The position numbers and the translations under genes were made by a program. A stretch of DNA of 25,201 bases from a virus. Shown here in pieces: positions 16,320 to 22,120 of the stretch (the stretch's first letter is position 1; every line of letters begins with the position of its first letter). Location of the stretch: IMG/VR virus record IMGVR_UViG_3300031216_000062, positions 1-25,201 of that record, one strand, 5' to 3'. The notes beneath the pieces are model-generated. The model was not told the DNA's origin and ran no database searches. It worked only from the letters and a program-made list of their open reading frames with translations.

Positions 16320-16820
16320 CTAGATTGCTGGGTTTCTAAGTTTTTCTGAGTCCTGACTTTTTATCTGATTAATCATGTTTAAAGCGTCTTGATTGTAGAC
16401 TCTCTGCATAATTCTTTCAGATCTTAAGTAAGTTACTACATGTTTATGATTATCATTCTCATAAGGAACTTCTACCCTTTGACCTTTAACTATTTTCATT
16501 TGATATGGTCCAGAACACTCAGCGATTAACTCCCCATCGACATCATTAACTACCATCTTATGAAAATGTGAAGCTGTTGGACATGTTTTGTATTGCGGTT
16601 TCCCATCAGAGTCGACAGTGTGGAACATATGTTTGTGTGGTATTTCTTCCCATATGTATTGATCTTTACGAAATGAAATATTTTTCTTAGTATTTGCTGG
16701 CTCTAACCTGAATAAGTCGTGATCAACTTCGATCTGACCCTTGTATTGCCTACCTGGTTTTTTTACTTTCTTCGTTTTTGTTGGTTTTTTTGATTGGTTT
16801 TCACCGTTTTGGTTTTCCAT
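16320..16820 (-). CDS. Unknown 166-aa His-rich protein, first gene of the late operon
   Basis: The protein begins with a basic disordered stretch (MENQNGENQSKKPTKTKKVK) followed by a folded region with clustered His and Cys: HKHMFH, CPTASHFHK, ECSG, NDNHKH. These could bind metal. No family is recognised. AGGAG lies 5 bases before the ATG and the strong minus-strand promoter at 16857-16885 is about 40 bp upstream, so this is the first product of the structural operon. A transcriptional or packaging regulator is possible but unsupported. Confidence 0.75.
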   Translation of the reverse strand: MENQNGENQSKKPTKTKKVKKPGRQYKGQIEVDHDLFRLEPANTKKNISFRKDQYIWEEIPHKHMFHTVDSDGKPQYKTCPTASHFHKMVVNDVDGELIAECSGPYQMKIVKGQRVEVPYENDNHKHVVTYLRSERIMQRVYNQDALNMINQIKSQDSEKLRNPAI

Positions 16821-16856
16821 CTCTACTCCTAATCGTTTCGGTTGGTTATTTTTAAT

Positions 16857-16885
16857 ATTAGATTACTTGTTTGCCATATTGTCAA
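16857..16885 (-). promoter_or_regulatory. Promoter of the structural operon
   Basis: On the minus strand, a perfect TTGACA (16880-16885), a 17-bp spacer and TCTAAT (16857-16862) make a strong sigma-70-type promoter. Its -35 box overlaps that of the opposite promoter. The half-site TACTTG (16864-16869) lies in the spacer. Confidence 0.75.
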
Positions 16886-16906
16886 TAAACCAAGTATTGT
16901 TTTAAT
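16879..16906 (+). promoter_or_regulatory. Promoter of the rightward early operon
   Basis: TTGTCA (16879-16884), a 16-bp spacer and TTTAAT (16901-16906) match sigma-70 boxes at five of six bases each. The predicted transcript starts near 16913 and reaches the gene at 16942. The half-site CAAGTATT (16891-16898) lies in the spacer, the same element found in the operators at 17756 and 18628. Confidence 0.6.
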
Positions 16907-16941
16907 TATTCAACAAACAAAACACTAACAAGGAAGTAATT

Positions 16942-17181
16942 ATGCAAGACACTGACAAATTAGAATTAGCAATTGATGGAATCAAGGGTGTGGTAAGCGT
17001 TGGCGAAAAGATTATGAAAGATGGAAAAGTTGGCTTTGAAGATTCTATCCACATTCCAGAGCTATACAGAGCATTACAAGAGTGCGTCGAAGCTGGTAAA
17101 GCTTATAAAGAATTAGGCGAGGAAGTTAAAGATATCCAGGCTGATGAGGCGATTAAACTTATCACTAAGATTTTTTCTTAA
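16942..17181 (+). CDS. Unknown 79-aa protein
   Basis: This small acidic, helical protein (MQDTDKLELAIDGIKGVVSV, then IPELYRALQECVEAGKAYKE and EVKDIQADEAIKLITKI) has no transmembrane segment. AAGGAAG lies 5 bases before the ATG. It is the first gene of the rightward operon and is joined to the next by TAATG. Together with the next two genes it forms a three-gene cassette ending in a lipoprotein. A lysis or superinfection role is conceivable from that context, but no motif shows it. Confidence 0.8.
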   Translation: MQDTDKLELAIDGIKGVVSVGEKIMKDGKVGFEDSIHIPELYRALQECVEAGKAYKELGEEVKDIQADEAIKLITKIFS

Positions 17182-17426
17182 TGGGAATCTTAACAATATT
17201 TAACGGTGTGGTTGCAATTGCGACCGCCGTTCCCAAAATAAAAGCTCTTATTGATGAGTTCTTAGCTCTTTGGGTTGACAAGAAAGTTGATGACATAAGA
17301 GAGAATTATAATCTCAAAGAAAATAAGATTGCAGTTTTGAATAAGATGCTTAAAGACGCAAAAACTAATGAAGAGATTGTAGTTCTCAGTATAGTTCTAC
17401 ATGACTTAAATAAAATTAAGGAATAA
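17181..17426 (+). CDS. Unknown 81-aa protein with hydrophobic N-terminus
   Basis: The first 31 residues are hydrophobic (MGILTIFNGVVAIATAVPKI, then a short polar break and FLALWV), followed by a charged helical tail (KVDDIRENYNLKENK, MLKDAKTNEE). The N-terminus could be a single weak membrane segment or an amphipathic helix. It is translationally coupled to both neighbours (TAATG at its start, TAA-ATG at its end). A small holin-like or membrane-associated accessory protein is possible; I am not confident of function. Confidence 0.8.
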   Translation: MGILTIFNGVVAIATAVPKIKALIDEFLALWVDKKVDDIRENYNLKENKIAVLNKMLKDAKTNEEIVVLSIVLHDLNKIKE

Positions 17427-17720
17427 ATGAAAATTGCAATTTACTTAATGATGTTTGTTTTTGTGACTGGGTTTAGCTCTTGCGCTAGTACCGATGCTTC
17501 TGTTTATTTTAATAAGCCTCCACTGCCTCAATGTTTAACCTTAATACAAGAGGGCGAAAGCCTTGGTAAGATGTCATGCAATGGAGTAATAAGAGATATA
17601 CCCTCCGCTTTGATTATATTTGAAGACTCTGAAACCGTTGAGGCTGCAAGAGCTTACTACACGAAAAGAGAAACGGGACACTATATTTGCTTAAGATATA
17701 GAAGAAAGTGCTCTCAATAA
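17427..17720 (+). CDS. Putative lipoprotein
   Basis: This 97-aa protein has an N-terminal signal with a hydrophobic core (IAIYLMMFVFVTGF) ending in the lipobox-like FSSC, so Cys19 would be lipidated and the protein anchored in a membrane. The mature part is small with Cys residues that could form disulfides (QCLTL, MSCNG, YICLRYRRKCSQ). It follows the preceding gene with no gap. Options are an outer-membrane spanin-like lysis protein or a superinfection-exclusion lipoprotein; the sequence does not decide between them. Confidence 0.75.
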   Translation: MKIAIYLMMFVFVTGFSSCASTDASVYFNKPPLPQCLTLIQEGESLGKMSCNGVIRDIPSALIIFEDSETVEAARAYYTKRETGHYICLRYRRKCSQ

Positions 17721-17755
17721 ACCTGTAAATCATAATTGTAATTAATACAAACTAC

Positions 17756-17795
17756 TCAAGTATTTACTTGATTTAAATCCATATATCTATATACT
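17756..17795 (+). promoter_or_regulatory. Promoter with overlapping palindromic operator, copy 1
   Basis: The perfect 16-bp palindrome TCAAGTATTTACTTGA (17756-17771) overlaps the -35 box TTGATT (17768-17773); a 16-bp spacer and TATACT (17790-17795) follow. The initially transcribed block CAATCAAGACTGATCA (17797-17812) is nearly repeated in the second copy at 18669. This layout suits repression by a dimeric regulator. Confidence 0.7.
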
Positions 17796-17841
17796 CCAAT
17801 CAAGACTGATCATTCACGATAATACATTTAAAAAATAAACA

Positions 17842-17859
17842 ATGTTCTACATGGAACAT
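17842..17859 (+). repeat. ATGTTC-N6-GAACAT inverted repeat in leader
   Basis: Perfect 6-bp arms flank TACATG about 40 bp downstream of the predicted transcription start and 40 bp upstream of the 71-aa gene. It could be a second operator or an RNA hairpin. It is not present in the paralogous leader at 18668-18750. Confidence 0.55.
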
Positions 17860-17870
17860 ATCTACAAACT

Positions 17871-17892
17871 AAAGCCCAATAAGGCTATGGAG
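17871..17892 (+). promoter_or_regulatory. Leader motif copy a: small hairpin plus ATGGAGA ribosome-binding site
   Basis: AAAGCCCAATAAGGCTATGGAG contains an AGCC/GGCT mini-stem immediately before GGAG, which is 7 bases from the ATG at 17900. The same layout recurs at 18114, 18598 and 18731. Confidence 0.65.
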
Positions 17893-17899
17893 AACTACA

Positions 17900-18115
17900 A
17901 TGAAAACAAAATTTAATATAGACGTAGAAGAAATTGCGGAATCACTAGCCAATACGGATGATTTAGAGATGGGAAAATTCTTTAATACTTTTTTTAAAGC
18001 ATTGAGAGTGAACTGCGAAAGTCCTTATAATTTTGATATGCAGCTACACGCTATAAATAAAAACCTGACTAAAAGAAGTTTAGAGTCAATTGAGTTTTTG
18101 ACCTTTGAAGATTAA
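17900..18115 (+). CDS. Unknown 71-aa protein
   Basis: This small acidic protein (MKTKFNIDVEEIAESLANTD, then FFNTFFKALRVNCESPYNFD and KRSLESIEFLTFED) has no recognised domain and no membrane segment. It is the first gene after promoter-operator copy 1 and leader copy a. The next leader copy begins one base before its stop codon's last base, so it is probably cotranscribed with the methyltransferase. Confidence 0.75.
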   Translation: MKTKFNIDVEEIAESLANTDDLEMGKFFNTFFKALRVNCESPYNFDMQLHAINKNLTKRSLESIEFLTFED

Positions 18116-18135
18116 AGCCTAGCAAGGCAATGGAG
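18114..18135 (+). promoter_or_regulatory. Leader motif copy b before the Dam-type methyltransferase
   Basis: AAAGCCTAGCAAGGCAATGGAG has a GCCT/AGGC stem with an AGCA loop directly upstream of GGAG. By comparison with the other copies, the ATG within ATGGAG is part of the leader, and the true start is the ATG at 18142, six bases after GGAG. Confidence 0.65.
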
Positions 18136-18141
18136 AATGAA

Positions 18142-18606
18142 ATGAAATCAATGAATGTGAAACATAATGATACTTTTAATACGCCTATTTCTTTTTTTAA
18201 TCAGTTAGACGCTATTTTTAGATTTTCGTATGATGGTGCATGTGACTCTTCAAACATTAAATGCTTAAAAGGTTCTCAACACGATCTCGGCGTCGATGGG
18301 TTGAATGAGAGTTGGTCTGGCGAGCGAGTTTTTTTAAACCCCCCTTTTTCGAATAAGAAAAAATGGATAGAAAAAGCAATATATGAAGTCGAGAAAAATA
18401 ATTGCCCTGTATGCGTTATGGTGCTTCCCCTTAATTGTATGAGTACTATTTTTTTTCAAGATATGATTATAGATAGATATAGATACGAGATACCTAAGGG
18501 TAGAATATCATTCCTTAATAATGAGACAAAAAAAACAGAAAAAGGTAATAACTCTGGGTCTGTTATAATTTATTTCACAAAAAAACTAGAAACAAATAAA
18601 TCCTAG
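18142..18606 (+). CDS. DNA N6-adenine methyltransferase, phage Dam type
   Basis: This 154-aa protein matches the phage Dam family: an N-terminal FNTPISFFNQLDAIF with FSYDGACDSSNIK, the catalytic NPPFS at residues 66-70 after ESWSGERVFLN, and VCVMVLPLN then PKGRISFLNN later. It would methylate adenine, using S-adenosylmethionine. The open frame extends to an ATG at 18130, but the leader-motif comparison favours 18142. It is the second methyltransferase in the window and, unlike the beta-class one, lies in the early region, so it probably modifies phage DNA soon after entry. Confidence 0.85.
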   Translation: MKSMNVKHNDTFNTPISFFNQLDAIFRFSYDGACDSSNIKCLKGSQHDLGVDGLNESWSGERVFLNPPFSNKKKWIEKAIYEVEKNNCPVCVMVLPLNCMSTIFFQDMIIDRYRYEIPKGRISFLNNETKKTEKGNNSGSVIIYFTKKLETNKS

Positions 18607-18616
18607 TAAGGCAATG
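18598..18616 (+). promoter_or_regulatory. Orphan leader motif copy c
   Basis: AAATCCTAGTAAGGCAATGG follows the other copies closely, but the downstream ribosome-binding site is altered (GGATAC instead of GGAGA) and no gene follows. It overlaps the stop codon of the methyltransferase gene. It looks like a relic of a lost gene or of a duplication junction. Confidence 0.55.
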
Positions 18617-18627
18617 GATACAAATAC

Positions 18628-18667
18628 TCAAGTATTATCTTGACTAAAATTCAGATTACTATACAAT
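18628..18667 (+). promoter_or_regulatory. Promoter with overlapping palindromic operator, copy 2
   Basis: TCAAGTATTATCTTGA (18628-18643; arms TCAAG/CTTGA) overlaps the -35 box TTGACT (18640-18645); a 16-bp spacer and TACAAT (18662-18667) follow. CAATTGAGACCGATCA (18669-18684) matches the transcribed block of copy 1. The operator and -35 are placed exactly as in copy 1. Confidence 0.7.
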
Positions 18668-18730
18668 GCAATTGAGACCGATCAACTCTCATAATATAAA
18701 TTAACAAATCAGCTTATTCAGTATTTCTGC

Positions 18731-18743
18731 GTAGGCAATGGAG
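18731..18743 (+). promoter_or_regulatory. Leader motif copy d (partial)
   Basis: GTAGGCAATGGAG keeps the 3' half of the leader motif. GGAG is six bases before the ATG at 18750, which sets the start of the downstream gene. Confidence 0.6.
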
Positions 18744-18749
18744 ACTATT

Positions 18750-19046
18750 ATGCTTTCAAACTGCGAAGAATTAACTTTTTACCAAAAATTGGCTGGCGAG
18801 GTTTTTTTAACTATTTATGTTAAATATACAATTTGCATAACCAAAGGTGACGAAGAGTGCAGCATTGAAGACATCGATGTTTTCGTTGGAGAGCTTGGTA
18901 CTGATAACAAGATAAACTTTACAAACAACTTATCCACAAATCAAATGAATGCTATTGAGGAGAAGGCAAGAGTCTTAGTTAATTACGAATACGAAAAAGC
19001 TAAAAAAGAAGATAATAACCGATCACTAAATAAATGGAGAGCGTAA
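18750..19046 (+). CDS. Unknown 98-aa protein
   Basis: The protein begins MLSNCEELTFYQKLAGEVFL and has a mixed alpha/beta make-up (TIYVKYTICITKGDEECS, DIDVFVGELG, then a C-terminal helix NAIEEKARVLVNYEYEKAKK). No family is recognised. An in-frame ATG four codons upstream belongs to the leader motif. A perfect DnaA-box-like TTATCCACA lies in the coding region (18930-18938). The stop overlaps the next start (TAATG). It is the first gene under promoter copy 2, in the operon that ends with RecT. Confidence 0.75.
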   Translation: MLSNCEELTFYQKLAGEVFLTIYVKYTICITKGDEECSIEDIDVFVGELGTDNKINFTNNLSTNQMNAIEEKARVLVNYEYEKAKKEDNNRSLNKWRA

Positions 19047-19264
19047 TGCTAAAAGAAAAAGCCTATGAATTAAAAATGAAGATGGTGGAAGCTATTGAGC
19101 ACTGCTTAAGAAATGACATTGCTTTTATGGCAAATTTTGATGAGAGCGATGATCACAGTTATTTCATGATTCAAGATGAGGTAAAAGTTATCCACACAAC
19201 GTACCTTAATAATTCAAAGTTTAACTCTGTAATGAATGAAGCTTTAAACACGGAGGGGAAATGA
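19046..19264 (+). CDS. Unknown 72-aa protein
   Basis: This small acidic protein (MLKEKAYELKMKMVEAIEHC, then FMANFDESDDHSYFMIQDEV) has no recognised domain. I chose ATG 19046 over 19034 because GGAG at 19036-19039 is its ribosome-binding site and TAATG couples it to the gene before. A perfect TTATCCACA lies at 19188-19196. The stop overlaps the RecT start as ATGA. It may be a recombination accessory protein by position. Confidence 0.75.
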   Translation: MLKEKAYELKMKMVEAIEHCLRNDIAFMANFDESDDHSYFMIQDEVKVIHTTYLNNSKFNSVMNEALNTEGK

Positions 19265-20241
19265 GCGATTTAGTAGCAAAAGAAAATGATAAATTAGTAG
19301 GATTTATTCAGGGACTTGAAAGCGAGTTCATGGAGGTTCTAGTAAATGATAACGTAATGTTTAAGCAAGAGGCATATTTTGCCGTACAGATACTTGAGAA
19401 AAACTCATATGCTCTAGGCATTGCCAGGAATAGCCCAAAATCACTAAAGAACGCAATTATTAATGTTGCTACGATTGGCTTATCACTTAACTCATCCATG
19501 GGATTGGCTTATCTAGTGCCTAGAAAAAACGAAATTTGTTTAGACATATCTTACCTTGGACTAATTAAATTAGCTCAAGATGTTGGTGGAATTAAAGAAG
19601 TTAAAGCTGAGCTTGTATTCGATAAAGATAAGTTTGAAATCAATGGAGCCTTTAAAGAGCCTACGCACGCCTATTCGCCCTTTGGAGAAAGAGGCAAGTT
19701 AGTTGGCGCATATGTTGTTGCGAGGACTCCTAGCGACAGTTACTTAACGACAGTGATGGCAATTGAAGAGATCATGGAGATACGAAACCTATCTGAGTCA
19801 TACAAAAACGAAAGAATGCGGAAACATTCACCATGGGTCAAGCATGAATCAGAAATGATAAAAAAAAGTGTTATTCGTAGAGCTTACAAGTCATGGAGTA
19901 AGTCAGAAAAAGCAAACGTACTTGATAAGGCTATAGAGATTAGCGACATGGCACAAGCCATTGAGTTTAAATCTGATTACCAAATTGAAAAAGAAGAAAT
20001 TGATCAAGATTTCCCTATTCCTGTCGAAGAGAAAGAATCAGGTTCTCCAGAGTACAGAATACAAAATGCGAAATACAGAGGCAAGCAACTTAAAGACGTT
20101 GATAATGATGATCTCTTTGACTATGTTGAGACTCTTGATAAACGCCACAAAAACAATGATGCGAAATCATGGGAACTTGAATTAAAAGAAAGTATTAACT
20201 TATACTTAACAACTTTTGACGCAGAAGATATAGGATTTTAA
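19261..20241 (+). CDS. recT: RecT-family single-strand annealing protein
   Basis: This 326-aa protein anneals complementary single strands in phage recombination. Residues about 20-220 carry the RecT core: AVQILEKNSYALGIARNSPK, SLKNAIINVATIGLSLNSSM, then GLAYLVPRKNEICLDISYLG and KKSVIRRAYKSWSK. After an acidic linker (QDFPIPVEEKESGSPEY) comes a short C-terminal module (about 262-326: NAKYRGKQLKDVDNDDLFDY). That module resembles the GKYKGK-type C-terminal domain of ExoX-like nucleases. No partner exonuclease gene is seen in the window. The start has a strong GGAGGGG and an ATGA overlap with the gene before. Confidence 0.93.
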   Translation: MSDLVAKENDKLVGFIQGLESEFMEVLVNDNVMFKQEAYFAVQILEKNSYALGIARNSPKSLKNAIINVATIGLSLNSSMGLAYLVPRKNEICLDISYLGLIKLAQDVGGIKEVKAELVFDKDKFEINGAFKEPTHAYSPFGERGKLVGAYVVARTPSDSYLTTVMAIEEIMEIRNLSESYKNERMRKHSPWVKHESEMIKKSVIRRAYKSWSKSEKANVLDKAIEISDMAQAIEFKSDYQIEKEEIDQDFPIPVEEKESGSPEYRIQNAKYRGKQLKDVDNDDLFDYVETLDKRHKNNDAKSWELELKESINLYLTTFDAEDIGF

Positions 20242-20382
20242 TGGGCTTTCTTTAAGCCTATAAGTGCTTAGTCGGGACTTTTCTCTGATCGGTTGTGGTC
20301 TCGGCTAGGTATTTTATATGAATGTATTTTAGAGAAGTTTTACAATGAATTAGACGTAATATTAAAAATGTGACATAAAAGC
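20242..20382 (+). ncRNA. Structured non-coding region after recT
   Basis: No gene fits this gap (20242-20506 overall). Directly after the recT stop, GGGCTT/AAGCCT pair (20243-20259). Next, CTTAGTCGGGACT (20267-20279) pairs fully with GGTCTCGGCTAGG (20297-20309) over 13 bp if G-U pairs are allowed, enclosing a 17-nt loop. The wobble pairs would be mismatches on the other strand, so this is a plus-strand RNA structure. It could be an mRNA 3'-end structure or part of a small RNA ending at the terminator at 20416. No promoter is clear. Confidence 0.4.
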
Positions 20383-20416
20383 AAAAAGCCTAGTTGGTCT
20401 AATAACTAGGCTTTTT
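20383..20416 (+). terminator. Strong bidirectional-looking terminator
   Basis: AAAAAGCCTAGTT and AACTAGGCTTTTT are perfect 13-bp arms around an 8-nt loop, ending in five T residues; the A-run on the 5' side would serve the other strand. It separates the recT operon from the replication operon. Confidence 0.9.
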
Positions 20417-20482
20417 AAATTAAACTTTCCGACACTAGCAACCTAGCAATAATCCCGTATTATTTCAAGTTCTTTTGTCGGT

Positions 20483-20488
20483 TATAAT
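20483..20488 (+). promoter_or_regulatory. Candidate -10 box of the replication operon
   Basis: A perfect TATAAT lies 19 bases upstream of the initiator gene's ATG, after the terminator at 20416. No good -35 box is found 16-18 bases upstream (TTATTT at 20460 is the best). Either an activator is needed or the promoter is weak. Confidence 0.4.
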
Positions 20489-20506
20489 CACAAAAGGTGA
20501 ACTAAT

Positions 20507-21268
20507 ATGAAGAATAATCACTGCGAAATTACTATATCTGATCCAGAAAGATGGAACCTAAAATACACTGACAAGAGAAAACATTATATACAATTACATG
20601 GCAATTTCTGGTCTGATAGTGACTTCTTAGCACTATCTAGCGGTCAAAAAGTGATGTTCTTATGGATTCTTAACGCATCCTTAAGGGTAAATAAGCCCTC
20701 TCTTAGCATCTGCTTAGAGTCTGCTAAGGGTATTCTTAAGTGTTCCTTAGATGAAGCTAAGGGACTTCTTAGCGGACTAGAATCCTTTAATATCATAAGC
20801 TTACAGACCAGAGTACGCAAAACAACAAAACCCCAATTAATAGAAGAGAATAGAATAGAAGAGAAGAGAAGAGAAGCAAATGAAAATAAAACAGAATCTA
20901 AAAGCGATTCTGAGCGTGAGCCTTTTGAAGTTGTTGTTGATACTTGGAACAAAGGTGCACCACATTATAATTTTCCAAAAGTTAAAGTTATTAACGCAGC
21001 AAGAAAAAAGGCTATTAAATCAGCGATGAAAGATTTTCCCGATCCTGAGGACTGGAAGAAAATATTTAATGTAGCAGCGACAAAAGGTTTTGAAAGAAAC
21101 GGTGCTGAGCCATTTGTTCCTAACTGGGATTATATTTTTAGAAATAATAATTGGGTTAAGTTCTATGATGAATACGAAATCTTATTTCCAGAAGAAGGCG
21201 CCTTAGGAACAAATGAAAAGGCTGCGGCGCAAGCTGAAGAATACCTCAAGAAAATGGTGGGCATGTAA
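20507..21268 (+). CDS. Replication initiator, lambda O-like
   Basis: This 253-aa protein is placed and built like phage O-type initiators. It has a wing-helix-type N-terminal domain (HYIQLHGNFWSDSDFLALSS, GQKVMFLWILNASLRVNKPS, CSLDEAKGLLSGLESFNIIS), a charged linker encoded by the GAAGA repeats (IEENRIEEKRREANENK), and a C-terminal helical domain (FEVVVDTWNKGAPHYNFPKV, NWDYIFRNNNWVKFYDEYEI) that would load the helicase. AGGTGA lies 7 bases before the ATG. The helicase-like ATPase gene follows directly (TAA-ATG). The DNA between codons 40 and 125 carries an iteron-like array, so the gene probably contains its own origin. Confidence 0.75.
   Translation: MKNNHCEITISDPERWNLKYTDKRKHYIQLHGNFWSDSDFLALSSGQKVMFLWILNASLRVNKPSLSICLESAKGILKCSLDEAKGLLSGLESFNIISLQTRVRKTTKPQLIEENRIEEKRREANENKTESKSDSEREPFEVVVDTWNKGAPHYNFPKVKVINAARKKAIKSAMKDFPDPEDWKKIFNVAATKGFERNGAEPFVPNWDYIFRNNNWVKFYDEYEILFPEEGALGTNEKAAAQAEEYLKKMVGM
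20624..20773 (+). repeat. Phased CTTAG/CTTAA iteron array inside the initiator gene
   Basis: Ten short related motifs (TTCTTAGC, TTCTTAAC, TCCTTAAGGG, TCTTAGC, GCTTAGA, GCTAAGGG twice, TTCTTAAG, TTCCTTAGA, and a final TTCTTAGC) start near 20624, 20667, 20678, 20701, 20712, 20723, 20733, 20743, 20756 and 20766. Most are about 10-11 bp (one helical turn) apart. They encode different residues in different reading phases, so the constraint looks like DNA, not protein. Confidence 0.65.
20843..20877 (+). repeat. Seven tandem purine pentamers (GAAGA/GAATA)
   Basis: Seven 5-bp units, GAAGA GAATA GAATA GAAGA GAAGA GAAGA GAAGC, follow the iteron array by about 70 bp and are almost pure purine. In lambda, an AT-rich, purine-skewed segment follows the O iterons and is the melting site. 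The pentamers also encode the initiator's charged linker. Confidence 0.85.
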
Positions 21269-22120
21269 ATGGAAAAGCTAGAATCAGTATCGAGTGGTTA
21301 TCAAAACCCAGAGCAACGAAAGAAATCAACTAACTCGCTGAGTGAATACGAATTTAAAAGCGACTTAAAAGTTTTTGCAGACCACAATGGATTTAGACGT
21401 GGTGAGTTACATACTATCATCGGGACAAAGGGATCTGGTAAATCAACATGGTCAAAAACAATACTTTCAGAATTGGCTTACCAGGAAAAGGGCGTTTTGC
21501 TTTATGTATCCGAGGAAAGAAAAAATAAATATCTAAGCTCTTTGAATAACTTCTTTGCTTTTTCTAAATTTTCAGAAGCTTCAATCAAGAATTACTTAGA
21601 AAACATAGTTGTGCTAGGCGAGCTTGATAGCAAGATTTCCAAAGAGGAAGAATTATTTTCCGAAATGAGAATGCTTATTGTCGAGGCTAAGCTAGATATA
21701 TTAATTTTTGATAACTTCACAACTTCATTTTTATCAGAGTTACCTATCAACGATCAATCCAGAATCTTAAGAAGATTTAAGTTTTTGGCTGACGATCTGA
21801 ATATCCCAGTAGTTCTTTTTTTTCACACTGGTAAACTGAAAAATACTTCTGGACTCGACGGCGACAATGTTCGGGGATCGGCTACAGCTATAAATATTGG
21901 TTCTTATAATTACGTTATCGCACAGCACAAAGACGGCGTTCAATTAAGAAACTTTATCTTTACAGAAAAAGCAAGATACCACAACAAGGCAAATAAAAAC
22001 ATGTATGAAATAACATATAGCCCTAGTGCTGGAATATTTACAAAGTGCGTTGATTTCTATATCGAATCGTTCCAATGTCTAGTGAGCGGAAAAGACAAGA
22101 GCACAAAGGGTTTTAAATGA
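21269..22120 (+). CDS. RecA/DnaB-type replicative helicase ATPase
   Basis: This 283-aa protein has Walker A GTKGSGKST at residues 52-60, the YVSEE strand end near 80-83 (a Walker-A-prime-like Glu), Walker B LDILIFDN at 142-149, and a sensor-type HTGK at 186-189 followed by DNVRGSATAINIGSYNYVIA. This is the RecA-like core found in DnaB/RepA-type hexameric helicases and related primase-helicases, without a DnaB N-terminal domain or a zinc-binding primase domain. Directly downstream of the O-like initiator, it most likely unwinds DNA for phage replication. A DNA-repair RecA-like ATPase is a less likely alternative. Confidence 0.78.
   Translation: MEKLESVSSGYQNPEQRKKSTNSLSEYEFKSDLKVFADHNGFRRGELHTIIGTKGSGKSTWSKTILSELAYQEKGVLLYVSEERKNKYLSSLNNFFAFSKFSEASIKNYLENIVVLGELDSKISKEEELFSEMRMLIVEAKLDILIFDNFTTSFLSELPINDQSRILRRFKFLADDLNIPVVLFFHTGKLKNTSGLDGDNVRGSATAINIGSYNYVIAQHKDGVQLRNFIFTEKARYHNKANKNMYEITYSPSAGIFTKCVDFYIESFQCLVSGKDKSTKGFK

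Noticed and set aside
20475-20480. TCAAGTTCTTTTGTCGG as a third copy of the early operator
   Set aside because: Only one half-site matches, the spacing is off by one, and the -35-like TTGTCG is only 2 bp from the TATAAT box.
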